Notes: generated by a model from the letters alone, not told the origin. A DNA stretch of 64,000 bases from Pantanalinema sp. GBBB05 (GCA_016743235.1 VRZD01000019.1:1-64000); one strand, 5' to 3'; counted from the first letter of the stretch, positions 45,398 to 54,911 are shown. Made by a program: numbers and translations.

Positions 45398-45700
45398 ATG
45401 GCAAAGAAGAGCATGATTGAGCGCGAGAAGAAGCGCAAGAAGCTGGTAGAGAAGTACGCTCAGAAACGGCAGGATCTACTAGAACAATTTTCGGCTGCTA
45501 CTTCTCAGCAGGAAAAGATCACGATCCATCGGAAAATTCAACAGCTTCCTCGCAACAGCGCTCCAACTCGGATGCACAATCGTTGCTGGGTTACCGGTCG
45601 TCCGAGAGGCTATTACCGTGATTTTGGTTTGTCTCGTAACGTATTGCGGGAAATGGCGCACGAGGGACTATTACCCGGTGTCGTTAAATCGAGTTGGTAG
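45398..45700 (+). CDS. rpsN: 30S ribosomal protein S14
   Basis: 100 aa from the ATG at 45398. Full-length zinc-independent S14: [13 protein letters not shown], then [20 protein letters not shown] and ending L-P-G-V-V-K-S-S-W. Followed by a strong terminator. Confidence 0.97.
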   Translation: MAKKSMIEREKKRKKLVEKYAQKRQDLLEQFSAATSQQEKITIHRKIQQLPRNSAPTRMHNRCWVTGRPRGYYRDFGLSRNVLREMAHEGLLPGVVKSSW

Positions 45701-45729
45701 TGAGTTAGTTACTCCTTGTTTCTCTAATT

Positions 45730-45762
45730 AACCCGGGTGAGCGATCGTTCATCCGGGTTTTT
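45730..45762 (+). terminator. Terminator after rpsN
   Basis: AACCCGGGTGA and TCATCCGGGTT pair around an 8-nt loop, followed by TTT. It lies between convergent rpsN and the acyltransferase gene. Confidence 0.8.
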
Positions 45763-45770
45763 ACATAATG

Positions 45771-46988
45771 TTAATGCTCTGATTGGGATAGTTGATCCAG
45801 ATTGGACTGCACCGTTTGCTGGAATTGGTTGACTAAGGTCGCGATCGTTTCTGTACGCTGCTGTTGGTAGGCGGCAAAATAATCTTTGAGATTGACTGGT
45901 GTGCCGATGCGGAGGGATGCACGTCGATGTCCTTTGGGCGGCGGTTGATCAATCTTGAACACTTCCCGTTCTAAACGAATTAAAGTCTCGAGAAAGCGCT
46001 CGGGAGTGGGAGCGGCTGCGACATAGCCATCGTGCAGAGCATCGAAGTTTAAAATGCGGATCATCGACCAGCGCATGGCTTCCAGGTTCCACAAGGTTTG
46101 TGGTTCAGCTGCGATCGTGTCTAAAGCTTCTGCTTTTTCTTGCAGCGCGTTCTGAATTTTGTAGACCCGTTCTCGATCGAGTTCGCCAGGAGCTGATGTT
46201 AATCCCAGTTGTTGCTCACAATTAGCTAGCACATGGAACTTGAGCCGAGTAATCCGCTGATCCCAGGAGGTTGGCTCAGGGAGAGGGTTCTCGATCCCAT
46301 ATTCCTGCTCAATCTGAGTCAAGATCCGTTCCCCAACAATGCGGAGTCGTTCATATCGATCGTTGCCGGGAGCTAGGTGTAAGGTTTGTTCTAAGCGGCT
46401 GAGGGTGTGCTCAATCACCGCTGTCATATCTTGGGTATATCGGTACTTGATGCTAACGGGAACTACATACAGATCAGGAATGGGCTGCCCTTGTTTAACC
46501 GATCGATTCATAGCCTGGAATGCCAGTTGCACCGCTCCCGCTCGAAACGGCATCACGATATCGTTTTGGAAGGAACAACCGCCTTCCGGGAAAATCACTA
46601 AGTGACAGCCTGATTGGCTTAAAAGCTCTATGGTTTGGGCAATACTGGCACGATCGGCTAACCCACGACGAATTGAGTACACGCCAAGCCACTGAAAAAT
46701 CTTGCCCAGTAAGCCTTGAAATTGTTCGTAGGCAGCCAGGTAATAAAACCGTTGCCCCAACTTGCCCGATAACAGAAACACAGCGATCGGATCCTGAAAG
46801 GTGGGATGGTTGGGTAATAACAGCACCCGCTGATCCCGCAAGGCAAGCAACTGATTCAGGCTGTCATAGTCGACATCCAATTCGATTTGATAGAGCAGGT
46901 AAGCTCCGCCAGGGGCGATCAGTTGGGCAAACCGAATAAAAGGCAGATTGAGTCGGGGTGGATAAAAATCAGATTTGGGCGACGACAT
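45771..46988 (-). CDS. PlsC-like 1-acyl-glycerol-3-phosphate acyltransferase family protein
   Basis: 405 aa. Motif I N-H-P-T-F-Q-D (H-x4-D catalytic pair, about residue 60), motif III F-P-E-G-G (about 130) and V-V-P-V-S-I-K-Y. Phospholipid or related acyl transfer at the membrane. The C-terminal 200 residues are a helical extension not found in PlsC itself. Lies 12 bp downstream of a small hypothetical gene in the same operon. Confidence 0.85.
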   Translation of the reverse strand: MSSPKSDFYPPRLNLPFIRFAQLIAPGGAYLLYQIELDVDYDSLNQLLALRDQRVLLLPNHPTFQDPIAVFLLSGKLGQRFYYLAAYEQFQGLLGKIFQWLGVYSIRRGLADRASIAQTIELLSQSGCHLVIFPEGGCSFQNDIVMPFRAGAVQLAFQAMNRSVKQGQPIPDLYVVPVSIKYRYTQDMTAVIEHTLSRLEQTLHLAPGNDRYERLRIVGERILTQIEQEYGIENPLPEPTSWDQRITRLKFHVLANCEQQLGLTSAPGELDRERVYKIQNALQEKAEALDTIAAEPQTLWNLEAMRWSMIRILNFDALHDGYVAAAPTPERFLETLIRLEREVFKIDQPPPKGHRRASLRIGTPVNLKDYFAAYQQQRTETIATLVNQFQQTVQSNLDQLSQSEH

Positions 46989-47000
46989 ATTTAGATGAAA

Positions 47001-47330
47001 TCATTGTCCACAGCAACGATCGATGCCCAAACTCTCTAACAGCAGATCACTCACGGCATTGGCAACCGCAAACTGCCCAAAGAAACTTGTGGAGAAATCA
47101 AATGATTCCATTTCTGTGACGATCGCTAACACGAGTGAGCCGAGATCATTTTCACCTTCCATCCGTTGCCGCATAAAAATTTGGGCCGCGCGATCGGCGA
47201 TTTGATGATTCACTTGCTCTGGAATAAACTCTTGATCCAACCACTTTAGTAATGCCTCACGCAGCCACATCCCTTCCTGCTGAGGATATTGGGCAGGAGG
47301 TAAGGTAATGGGTGGAATCGGTTCAATCAT
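47001..47330 (-). CDS. Conserved cyanobacterial hypothetical protein
   Basis: 109 aa, soluble, mostly helical (W-L-R-E-A-L-L-K-W-L-D-Q-E-F-I-P, I-A-D-R-A-A-Q-I-F-M-R-Q-R), ending in C-C-G-Q. It precedes the acyltransferase by 12 bp. I recognise no domain; the long helix content and regular length suggest a small regulatory or adaptor protein. Confidence 0.7.
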   Translation of the reverse strand: MIEPIPPITLPPAQYPQQEGMWLREALLKWLDQEFIPEQVNHQIADRAAQIFMRQRMEGENDLGSLVLAIVTEMESFDFSTSFFGQFAVANAVSDLLLESLGIDRCCGQ

Positions 47331-47431
47331 CAGCGCGATCGCCTCAAAAACTCGCAGCTATTCTTGTAAGTCTGCCATATCTCGTCAGCAGTCATTCACT
47401 GACAGTAACAGTTAGCAATGCATTGCCCTTC

Positions 47432-47485
47432 CCTTCCCCCATCCCTCGTACCTTTCCCATCTCCCCTATCCCCTCCCCTATAATC
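47432..47485. repeat. Pyrimidine-rich tract of the dispersed repeat family
   Basis: C-rich on the plus strand (CCTTCCCCCATCCC, CTCCCCTATCCCCTCCCC), that is the reverse complement of the GGGAGATGGG unit, 37 nt before aat. Confidence 0.6.
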
Positions 47486-47521
47486 ATTACTGGTTCACCA
47501 CCCTAATGAGGAATAGCACAG

Positions 47522-48109
47522 TTGGTTGGTAGCAAGTTTAATGTCCCTGCGATTATTCAAGGCTATGCTCAGGGATATTTCCTGATGGCAGATGAATCGG
47601 ATCAGGATTTAAGCTGGTATTCCAGTCGGCAGCGTACCTTGATCCCCCTGGACGATCGCTTTCGTTATCCCAAGTCACTCCAGCGAGTGTTGAACCAGAA
47701 TCGCTTTTCGGTGGCTGTGAATCGAGCCTTCATGGATGTAGTTGAGGGCTGTGCCGATCGCGAAACTACCTGGATTTCTAGTACCCTCAAGGAAATTTAC
47801 TGGGAATTGCATCAGGCAGGCTGGGCATATAGCTTTGAAACCTGGCAGGGGAATGAATTAGCGGGTGGCATTCTGGGGCTTGTGATTGGGGGAGCGTTTA
47901 TTGGCGAGTCGATGTTTTACCGCATTCCTGATGGCTCGAAAGTGGCAATGGTGAAATTGGTCGAACGTCTGCGCGATCGTGGTTTCCTCTTATTTGATGC
48001 CCAAATGATGAATCCTCACCTGGAACGGTTTGGTGCTTATATCGTGGACAACTGTGACTACAAAGATCAATTGCGGCAGGCCTTACAACAACGGTGTACT
48101 TTAGCCTGA
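47522..48109 (+). CDS. aat: Leucyl/phenylalanyl-tRNA-protein transferase
   Basis: 195 aa from a TTG at 47522 with GAGGA upstream. Adds Leu or Phe to proteins with N-terminal Arg/Lys for the ClpS/ClpAP N-end rule pathway. Signatures: Q-G-Y-F-L-M-A-D, F-R-Y-P-K-S-L-Q-R, C-A-D-R-E-T-T-W-I, G-W-A-Y-S-F-E-T-W and G-G-A-F-I-G-E-S-M-F. Size normal for cyanobacteria. Confidence 0.93.
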   Translation: MVGSKFNVPAIIQGYAQGYFLMADESDQDLSWYSSRQRTLIPLDDRFRYPKSLQRVLNQNRFSVAVNRAFMDVVEGCADRETTWISSTLKEIYWELHQAGWAYSFETWQGNELAGGILGLVIGGAFIGESMFYRIPDGSKVAMVKLVERLRDRGFLLFDAQMMNPHLERFGAYIVDNCDYKDQLRQALQQRCTLA

Positions 48110-48218
48110 TGTTGGCTGGCAGCAAGGATAGGGCTGGGCGATCGATGTCTATGCGATTCGGTCACTCGCCAATCGCCAGGATAGTCGCTAGAATGAATGA
48201 ACAAGATTCACTGCGGCG

Positions 48219-48246
48219 TTGGTGACTGCCAATAACGTTTTATGAT
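48219..48246 (+). promoter_or_regulatory. Sigma-70-type promoter of the RNA gene
   Basis: TTGGTG (48219-48224), 16-nt spacer, TATGAT (48241-48246). A start near 48253 would give an RNA of about 186 nt ending at the terminator. Confidence 0.5.
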
Positions 48247-48252
48247 CTATGC

Positions 48253-48438
48253 TGCTTCAATAAGGGAACCAACATAACAATCTGACGGCAGTAGACCGGG
48301 CATGTACCCGGAAACTTTAAGTCGGTAGGATGGTACCCACCTGGTTTTAACCAGGTCAAAAGCTGAGGTAAGACGGCGTTGCGGTGAACCCCTCAAATAT
48401 CTAAAAATTCCTCAGCTCTGACCGAGTGAGGAATTTTT
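48253..48438 (+). ncRNA. Stand-alone structured RNA, unidentified
   Basis: Between a promoter-like sequence and a strong terminator, with no ORF. Visible stems: CCGGG / CCCGG (about 48296-48312) and CCTGGTT / AACCAGG (48341-48356). AGCTGAGG (48361-48368) can pair with CCTCAGCT (48411-48418), which would break the terminator, or its TGAGG with CCTCA (48391-48395), so alternative folds are possible. No gene follows on this strand. Length is like 6S RNA, but I cannot identify 6S features or a known riboswitch. Confidence 0.55.
48403..48438 (+). terminator. Terminator of the structured RNA
   Basis: AAAAATTCCTCA (48403-48414) pairs with TGAGGAATTTTT (48427-48438), 12 bp perfect, ending in five T. 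Confidence 0.85.
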
Positions 48439-48533
48439 AGTTTGGGGTGGGTAAATTTTAGTCGGAAGCCAGGTTGGCTAATCTGGGATCTACGATCGAG
48501 ATTGAACTTCAGCTCAACCTACCTGACCGAATG

Positions 48534-49727
48534 TCAGGAGGCTTTTGCCACGTCAGCAAACCGGATTTTAAGATAATCCTCTTCCATTTTGGCGCCAGCG
48601 GGTTGTAAGGCAGCCAGGGCTTGAGGTAGAACTAGATTCCGGCGATGGTTGCCGATCCGAATATTCAACTCATCCCCAGTTTTGCTCAGTTCAATTTGGG
48701 TTTTAGCCACTCCAGGCAAGTAGAGTTCTAGACTGTACTGTTGTTGGTCTTGCACCACTCGCAGTGTGGTTTCCTTGTAGTAAACCAGAGCCGGATCTTC
48801 ACCATTGGGATACAGGGTTTCCTTCAGGCGATCGAGGGCTTCCAGTCCACACATTTCCTCAGAGTACAGGGGCACTTCTTTAATTGGTAGGGGCGAAAAA
48901 TTATCGTGAATTTCCTGCCGATATTTTTGTTGTTGATCTTTCCAGCGTTGGAAGAATGGATCCGTTACCGAGTCGGGAATAATCCGGTTGGCCACGACGA
49001 GGTCGGTGGCGACGTTATACAAACTCAGGTAAGCATGGGCGCGGAGTGATTCCTTAATCACCATTTTCTCGGGGTTCATCACCAGCCGCACCGAGGTCTG
49101 AGTCGGATCAGTTAAGACTTTTTCCAGCGCTTCGATTTGTTCATAGAACTCGTAAGGCGCATCCATCACTTCTTTATCGGGTAAGGAGAAGCCCGCGATC
49201 GGTCTAAAAATTGGCTCCACTAACGGACGCAATGCCACCGAAATGCCCTGAAAGGGTTTGTAGAAACGGCGCATATACCAGCCGCCGACTTCTGGCAAAC
49301 TTAATAGCCGTAACGCGGTGCCGGTCGGTGCTGAATCGATAATCAGGACATCGAAATCGCCTTCGTCATAATGGCGTTTCATCCGCACTAAACCAAAGAT
49401 TTCATCCATGCCCGGCAGAATCGCCAGTTCTTCAGCCTGGACTCCTTCTAAGCCACGGGCTTGTAACACCTGAGTAATGTAGCGTTTGACAGCGCCCCAG
49501 TTACCTTCGAGTTCCATTAAGGCATCGAGTTCGGCACCCCACAGGTTGGGACGGACGGGACGGGGTTCATGCCCCAATTCCATGTCAAAACTATCGGCCA
49601 GGGAGTGTGCCGGATCGGTGCTCAGGACGAGGGTTTTATAGCCCAGTTCGGCGCAACGCAATCCAGTTGCTGCTGCAACGGACGTTTTGCCAACGCCGCC
49701 TTTGCCCGTCATTAAAATTACGCGCAT
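48534..49727 (-). CDS. ArsA/Get3-family ATPase with C-terminal Hsp20-like domain
   Basis: 397 aa. Deviant Walker [10 protein letters not shown] (residues 8-16), switch [14 protein letters not shown] and switch [15 protein letters not shown]. The last 80 residues ([16 protein letters not shown]) form an alpha-crystallin-like sandwich seen in phototroph ArsA proteins. Likely targets or chaperones membrane proteins rather than pumping arsenite: no arsB or arsenic gene is near. Confidence 0.9.
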   Translation of the reverse strand: MRVILMTGKGGVGKTSVAAATGLRCAELGYKTLVLSTDPAHSLADSFDMELGHEPRPVRPNLWGAELDALMELEGNWGAVKRYITQVLQARGLEGVQAEELAILPGMDEIFGLVRMKRHYDEGDFDVLIIDSAPTGTALRLLSLPEVGGWYMRRFYKPFQGISVALRPLVEPIFRPIAGFSLPDKEVMDAPYEFYEQIEALEKVLTDPTQTSVRLVMNPEKMVIKESLRAHAYLSLYNVATDLVVANRIIPDSVTDPFFQRWKDQQQKYRQEIHDNFSPLPIKEVPLYSEEMCGLEALDRLKETLYPNGEDPALVYYKETTLRVVQDQQQYSLELYLPGVAKTQIELSKTGDELNIRIGNHRRNLVLPQALAALQPAGAKMEEDYLKIRFADVAKAS

Positions 49728-49794
49728 GAGTGTTGCTGCCCTTTCCTGAGAAGTTAGTTACATTCTTTTACTTTAGAGCAGGATTGGGAAAACT

Positions 49795-51144
49795 TCACGA
49801 TCGCTGGGCGTTTAGCCAACAGTTCATTTCTTGAACAATCCAGGCACATTCGTTACGGCTGAGTTTTTGAGCAAATGAAAGATCATCTGCATTCGTTTGA
49901 ATCGTGATGACTCGCCCTGCATGTCTTGGATCCTTGTGGTGAATGATGTTCTGAATGGTGTTGATGTCACAAGTGATCAAACGACGGCTAGCTGTGTAAA
50001 ACGGTAGTGTTGTTTCTCTAGATAAAGTAAAGTCTTGGTGATTAAGAACGGCAACAGTTGTTGCACTGGTATGGATTTTAGCTAAGAACAGCACAATCCC
50101 AATAATGAGGAAGAGAAAACCGGACGGATGGGGAACTGCTAGCACAATGCCAAGCGCCATCAACCCTATGCCACCCAGCATTCCTCCGGCTATGGCTAGC
50201 TGATGCTCACCAGGAATCTGCACCAGCAGTTGCGTGGGTGATGTTCGCATGGTAACGCGGCTATTCTCATACCTGAGAGTCTTTGCAGACCCCGGCGATT
50301 GCGAGAGTGGATAGCTCTGGCGGGGGGTGCGATCGGGATGGGTTTGGGGCGTTTTGAGGGCAGTTAAGGCTTGGCGGGCAGTGCTAAATCGTTGTTTAAC
50401 ATCTGGATCGGTCAATTTCTCGATCCACGCCACTAGCGAAGGACTGACGCTAACCACATGGTTGAACTGAATCCGAAACTTGTCTTGTGGTAAATCGGCT
50501 GGGGCTGTACCCGTTAGCAAGTGAATTAGCGTTGCTCCTAAGGAGTACAGATCAGAGGCGGGAACGGTACGACCACCAAACTGTTCGAAGGGGGCATACC
50601 CGTAAGTGCCTACAACAGTAAACGTTGCCCCCTCCACGGCAGCCCGATCTTGTACTGCTCCGAAGTCGATCATATAGATCTGTTGATCCTCACCCAGAAT
50701 TAAGTTACTGGGTTTGAGATCTCGGTGCAGCACGGGTGGACTGAGTTCATGTAAATAGATCAAAATTGCTAAAATTTCGCTGGCAATTTTGCGGACCTCA
50801 GTTTGCGAAAAGCGCTTACCCTGAACTAATAAATCTTTCAGAGAGTTGCCTGGAATGTAGTCCTGCACTAGCCCAAACCATAACACCCGATCGTCGATCG
50901 AAAAATAATTCTGATACTTGGGAATTTTGGGATGGTCAAGTTGCCGCAGAATGCTAGCTTCTCGTTCAAATAGCTTCAATGTTTCCCAATTCATCTGATC
51001 TGCAAACGCTAGCAATTTGACAATGACGGTTTGAGTGGGTGTTGTACCTAAATCTTCTGCCAGCCAAGTTTGCCGTCCGGTGGTTTGCCCCAGCTTCGTC
51101 TGTAACCGATAGCGATTGTGCAATATGGTCTGTTCTTGCAGCAC
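49795..51144 (-). CDS. Serine/threonine protein kinase with two C-terminal membrane segments (paralog)
   Basis: 449 aa. V-I-V-K-L-L-A-F, H-R-D-L-K-P-S-N, I-D-F-G-A-V-Q and G-T-Y-G-Y-A-P-F-E-Q-F are all present, so it should be active; the Gly loop is degenerate (L-G-Q-T-T-G-R-Q-T-W). After a Ser/Pro-rich linker two adjacent membrane helices (about 325-365) lead to a small soluble domain. 16 bp behind a near-duplicate at 51161. Confidence 0.9.
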   Translation of the reverse strand: MLQEQTILHNRYRLQTKLGQTTGRQTWLAEDLGTTPTQTVIVKLLAFADQMNWETLKLFEREASILRQLDHPKIPKYQNYFSIDDRVLWFGLVQDYIPGNSLKDLLVQGKRFSQTEVRKIASEILAILIYLHELSPPVLHRDLKPSNLILGEDQQIYMIDFGAVQDRAAVEGATFTVVGTYGYAPFEQFGGRTVPASDLYSLGATLIHLLTGTAPADLPQDKFRIQFNHVVSVSPSLVAWIEKLTDPDVKQRFSTARQALTALKTPQTHPDRTPRQSYPLSQSPGSAKTLRYENSRVTMRTSPTQLLVQIPGEHQLAIAGGMLGGIGLMALGIVLAVPHPSGFLFLIIGIVLFLAKIHTSATTVAVLNHQDFTLSRETTLPFYTASRRLITCDINTIQNIIHHKDPRHAGRVITIQTNADDLSFAQKLSRNECAWIVQEMNCWLNAQRS

Positions 51145-51160
51145 TATGATTTCTCCAAAA

Positions 51161-52528
51161 TTACGATCGTTGTGAATCCAGCCAACGGTTCATTTCTTGG
51201 ACGATCCAGGCACACTCGTCGCGGCTTAATCCCTTGGCAAATGAAATGTCGTCATCGATGGTTTGAATGGTGACGACTCGCCGCGTTACTGTTGATTTGC
51301 CTTCATGAAATTGCAAGTCATGGTGAATAATGGCTTGAATGGCAGTGAGGCTACAGTTGCCTAAATAATTGACAGATGAGTAGAACGGTAATTGAATTTC
51401 CTTCATTAACGTAAATTTTTGGTGAGTAAGAATGGCGAGTGTTGCTGCACTGGCATTGATACTGGCAATGAGTAGAACAACGCCAAAAATAACTAGCGGA
51501 AAAACAGGAAAGTGACTCGCGATCGACAAGAGCGTCCCAAGTCCGGTCAAGCCAATGCCAGCAAAGGCGCCATAGATTGCCCGTGAATCGCCTGGAATTT
51601 TGACAACTAGTTCAGCATGAGAAGCTTGCAACTCAACTTGACTGTACATGGGGCGCTCAAACACGATCATGGTTTGTGGCGATCGTGTCGGATGATGGCT
51701 CTGGCGAGAGGTCACCGATCGTTCAGGTTGGCGAGTGGTAAGGGCAGTTAAGGCTTGACGAGCCGTCTGGAATCGTTGTTGAGCATCCGGGTCAGTTAAT
51801 GTTTCGATCCACTGCACGAGGGCAGGACTGATGCTGACGACATGGTTGAATTGAATTCGAAGCTGCCGTTGGGGTAGGTCAGCGGGTGCGATGCCCGTCA
51901 GCAGATGAATCAACGTGGCTCCCAGGGAATATAAGTCGGATGCAGGAATGGTGCGACCACCAAACTGTTCCATCGGGGCATAGCCGTAAGTGCCTACAAC
52001 GGTAAACGTTGCCCCTTCCACAGCCGCCCGATCCTGCACTGCCCCAAAGTCGATCACATGAACCCGTTGATCTTCACCCAAAATCAAATTACTAGGTTTA
52101 AGGTCACGGTGCAGTACGGGCGGACTGAGTTCATGCAAATAGATCAGAATTGCCAAAATTTCGGTAGCAATTTCCCGGACCTGGGCTTCAGAGAAACGCT
52201 TGCTTTGGGCTAATAAATCTTTCAGGGAGTTGCCTGGAATGTAGTCCTGTACTAGCCCGAACCACAACACTCGATCGTCAATGGAAAAATAATTCCGATA
52301 CTTCGGAATCATGGGATGGTCGAGTTGTCGCAGAATATTGGCTTCTCGCTCAAATAGTTTCAACGTTTCCCAATTCACCTGATCCGCGAATGCCAGGAGT
52401 TTAACAATCACTGATTGATGAGGGACTGTCGCTAGGTCTTCGGCTAGCCAGGTTTGCCGTCCGGCAGTCTGCCCCAGTTTGGCTTGCAGCTGATAGCGAT
52501 CGTGCAATATATTCTGTGCTTGTAGCAT
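51161..52528 (-). CDS. Serine/threonine protein kinase with two C-terminal membrane segments (paralog)
   Basis: 455 aa. Same layout as its neighbour at 49795 with long identical stretches in the kinase domain (for example the region through H-R-D-L-K-P-S-N-L-I-L-G-E-D-Q), and I-D-F-G-A-V-Q-D-R. The linker and C-terminal domain have diverged more. A tandem duplication; the third copy lies at 42990. Confidence 0.9.
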   Translation of the reverse strand: MLQAQNILHDRYQLQAKLGQTAGRQTWLAEDLATVPHQSVIVKLLAFADQVNWETLKLFEREANILRQLDHPMIPKYRNYFSIDDRVLWFGLVQDYIPGNSLKDLLAQSKRFSEAQVREIATEILAILIYLHELSPPVLHRDLKPSNLILGEDQRVHVIDFGAVQDRAAVEGATFTVVGTYGYAPMEQFGGRTIPASDLYSLGATLIHLLTGIAPADLPQRQLRIQFNHVVSISPALVQWIETLTDPDAQQRFQTARQALTALTTRQPERSVTSRQSHHPTRSPQTMIVFERPMYSQVELQASHAELVVKIPGDSRAIYGAFAGIGLTGLGTLLSIASHFPVFPLVIFGVVLLIASINASAATLAILTHQKFTLMKEIQLPFYSSVNYLGNCSLTAIQAIIHHDLQFHEGKSTVTRRVVTIQTIDDDISFAKGLSRDECAWIVQEMNRWLDSQRS

Positions 52529-52829
52529 TTCGTCATCTCCCCGCTATCGTCGCGAGAGAGGTTGTGTAGAAGTATTGCTGGTTAACTTCAACTGAAATGA
52601 TGCTGCTTACGGAATCGCGGTCGCATTGCCGCCTCAATCAACGCTGGCAATATTTTGGGTTACGCTAGTCACTCTGTGGCACGGGTCCCCAGATCCCTGT
52701 CCTGGTCAACCGATCGCATCTCAGGCAGCAGGGAATTGCACTGGTGAAGTGGTTGGGTAATTCATCCCAAAGTCACCAACGCTAGAGGATGGAAATCCTG
52801 CCCTCCAGCATTGGCAAGGGAATGCTAAG
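52529..52829. other. Intergenic region with a hairpin
   Basis: No ORF. CCAACGCT (52776-52783) pairs with AGCATTGG (52807-52814) at 7 of 8 positions with an inner GAGG / CCTC stem. Possible small RNA or terminator; there is no T-run. Confidence 0.4.
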
Positions 52830-53018
52830 TTAACGATCGCTCGGTGTCTCCGGAAAAGTCTGCTTGAATTCGTCTAACAAATCATCGATTTCCTCGATCG
52901 CCTGATTCACATCAATGCGGAGTGTCCCTAAATCTGGCTTTTCCAGCAATCGCACCAGGGATTCCCGCTTGGTTTCAATTTGGGCAATCTGCTCCCGTAT
53001 CGTTACAGGATCAATCAT
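52830..53018 (-). CDS. Small coiled-coil hypothetical protein
   Basis: 62 aa, one long charged helix (I-R-E-Q-I-A-Q-I-E-T-K-R-E-S-L-V-R-L-L) and a second one (I-E-E-I-D-D-L-L-D-E-F). No function recognised; looks like a conserved cyanobacterial small protein. Confidence 0.6.
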   Translation of the reverse strand: MIDPVTIREQIAQIETKRESLVRLLEKPDLGTLRIDVNQAIEEIDDLLDEFKQTFPETPSDR

Positions 53019-53138
53019 GTCTGCTCCTTCACCCGTAGTTGGCTTGAATAGGGAATTCCCCCGTTCTTATTATTCTAAAGGTTGGTTACGGGATGCAGGA
53101 TCTGTCATCTGATAGGATGAGCGGTGACGCGGCGATCG

Positions 53139-53396
53139 TTACCGCAGAAAGGGGGGACGCTTGACATCAACTGGCTTGCTTTTCACCACTTCATCAATAA
53201 ATCGTTTGAGGGCTTGTTCCCGGTTTTTCATGAATGCTGCCCAAAAACCCGGCTGGAATTCGTCCATTGTCTTCGCGATCGCCCAAATATCGACTGCCAG
53301 AATGTTATACAGCATCTCATCTTCTCGCTTCAGCGAATTGAGTTGCTCTAACAACAGACCGTCTCTAACCACCCGCCGATTTTCATCTTTAAGCAT
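53139..53396 (-). CDS. Conserved small hypothetical protein
   Basis: 85 aa, soluble and helical (L-L-L-E-Q-L-N-S-L-K-R-E-D-E-M, W-A-A-F-M-K-N-R-E-Q-A-L-K-R-F-I-D-E). Acidic N-terminal half, basic tail with P-P-F-L-R. No domain recognised. Confidence 0.6.
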   Translation of the reverse strand: MLKDENRRVVRDGLLLEQLNSLKREDEMLYNILAVDIWAIAKTMDEFQPGFWAAFMKNREQALKRFIDEVVKSKPVDVKRPPFLR

Positions 53397-53559
53397 AGTT
53401 TCAAGCCGCTGAGCGAAGTTAGTTAATATACTCCCTGTTCACTTCTATCCGCAAGCCTCCTGATGTGTAAATGCGCATTCAGGCTGAGTCGGCTATAGAG
53501 TCCAAGAGTCAGGGATAATAAAGCAGTTCTATCTATAGGTTGCCCACCTGATTAGCTCT

Positions 53560-54117
53560 ATGTTACGTCAAACCTCTTTGGGATTGCTGGGTCTGGTAGT
53601 TGGGGCTGCCCTAACGATCGTTGGCTTCGGCGCTTACTTTACAAACAATGCCACCTTAAATCTAGTGGGATTTTTCTATGGAATTCCGTTACTGCTGGGT
53701 GGGCTAGCACTGAGAGCCGCTGAACTCAAGCCTGTTCCGGTGACAGAACCGATTTCCGATCGCGTGACTACCCTGCGGCAGCAACAGGCAACCGCTACTC
53801 AAACCAAAATTCGGAATGATGTCACCCGCTTTCGCTATGGGCAAAAAGCTCATCTCGATAGCTCGCTGAGTTTTCTGGGTCTTAGCCCCACTGATGAAGA
53901 ACGTCCGGTACTAACGGGAATTCGGGAAGTCGAGACAAATGGCGCTTACACCTTGGTATTGCAATTCCAATCGCCGCTCATTCCTTTGGAGACCTGGCAG
54001 CAGAAACAGGACAAAATGACGACATTTTTCGGACCAAATGTGCAAGTAGCCATTAGCCAACCTGCCTCATCCCAAATTGAAGTTGCTTTGATCTCGACTG
54101 TTCAGGAACCCAGTTAA
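53560..54117 (+). CDS. DUF2854 membrane protein
   Basis: 185 aa. Two membrane helices (L-G-L-L-G-L-V-V-G-A-A-L-T-I-V-G-F and L-V-G-F-F-Y-G-I-P-L-L-L-G-G-L-A-L) then a soluble domain with R-F-R-Y-G-Q-K-A-H-L and L-S-F-L-G-L-S-P-T-D-E-E-R-P. This is the DUF2854 family of cyanobacteria and chloroplasts, presumably thylakoid-associated. Confidence 0.82.
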   Translation: MLRQTSLGLLGLVVGAALTIVGFGAYFTNNATLNLVGFFYGIPLLLGGLALRAAELKPVPVTEPISDRVTTLRQQQATATQTKIRNDVTRFRYGQKAHLDSSLSFLGLSPTDEERPVLTGIREVETNGAYTLVLQFQSPLIPLETWQQKQDKMTTFFGPNVQVAISQPASSQIEVALISTVQEPS

Positions 54118-54146
54118 GTGACTGCACGTCTTCAATCCAGTTGGGG

Positions 54147-54470
54147 CTATTTTTCCAACCGCACCGCGTACCACTGGAGAAATTGACCAGGTGCTACGTC
54201 AAACTCACAGGATGTATCTAGCAAATACTGGGCTTGCTTGTCGATCGCGGTAAATTGCTGTAACTCTCGGGGTAAGTCATCCTGGCGCTCTGCCAAAATG
54301 CCTTTCAATTTATCTAGCATTTCGGCAGTGCTGAGAAACTGTTCGGCTTGACCAGGCTCCAGCACAACAAACGTATCACTCTCATATAACCGGGGATCTA
54401 CCATTTCAGGATGTCTTAAACAGCGGGCGATCGCTTCTATTGTCTCAGATCGTCCCTGACTTTGTGGCAT
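54147..54470 (-). CDS. CRR7-like (chlororespiratory reduction 7) protein
   Basis: 107 aa from the ATG at 54470 (an upstream in-frame ATG at 54512 is less likely). The core D-T-F-V-V-L-E-P-G-Q-A-E-Q-F-L-S-T-A-E-M-L-D-K-L-K-G-I-L ending W-Y-A-V-R-L-E-K matches my recollection of the CRR7 family, which in plants is needed for NDH-1 assembly. Assigned from memory of the pattern. Confidence 0.6.
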   Translation of the reverse strand: MPQSQGRSETIEAIARCLRHPEMVDPRLYESDTFVVLEPGQAEQFLSTAEMLDKLKGILAERQDDLPRELQQFTAIDKQAQYLLDTSCEFDVAPGQFLQWYAVRLEK

Positions 54471-54911
54471 TGCAATGTTTAGGCTGAGGGTACAAACTAT
54501 TCGTCCTTCCAAGAAATCTACCCCGTTTAGAACTTTTTGCCGCTCTGCTGTTCACAACTAGCTCTATACATTTGTGATTTCAGTATTTAGCGGTCTGAAA
54601 CAGAATTTTAGCGGTTAGTAGAACTACTAACGTCATAGTTCTAGCTAACTTAACTCAATTTACTCTACCGAAATGCATGATTTTCGGTAATTTTTTGTCT
54701 GAATTTATCTTCAAGCATCTTCTTGCTTTACCACTTCAATTAACAACCTCAGTTGCCGCTAATCATCATGATCAAATCCTTATGGCTAACTCTACATCTA
54801 GAAAAAATAATGACTCATCTTTTTTCTAAATTCCTGGAACTTATGCATCAGCGGATTCGACTCTAATAATAACTACGCACAATGACCATTCGTACACGAA
54901 GGATATTCACT
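54471..54911. other. Intergenic region, AT-rich
   Basis: No ORF or strong structure seen. Presumably holds the promoter of the outer-membrane-type gene. Confidence 0.5.
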
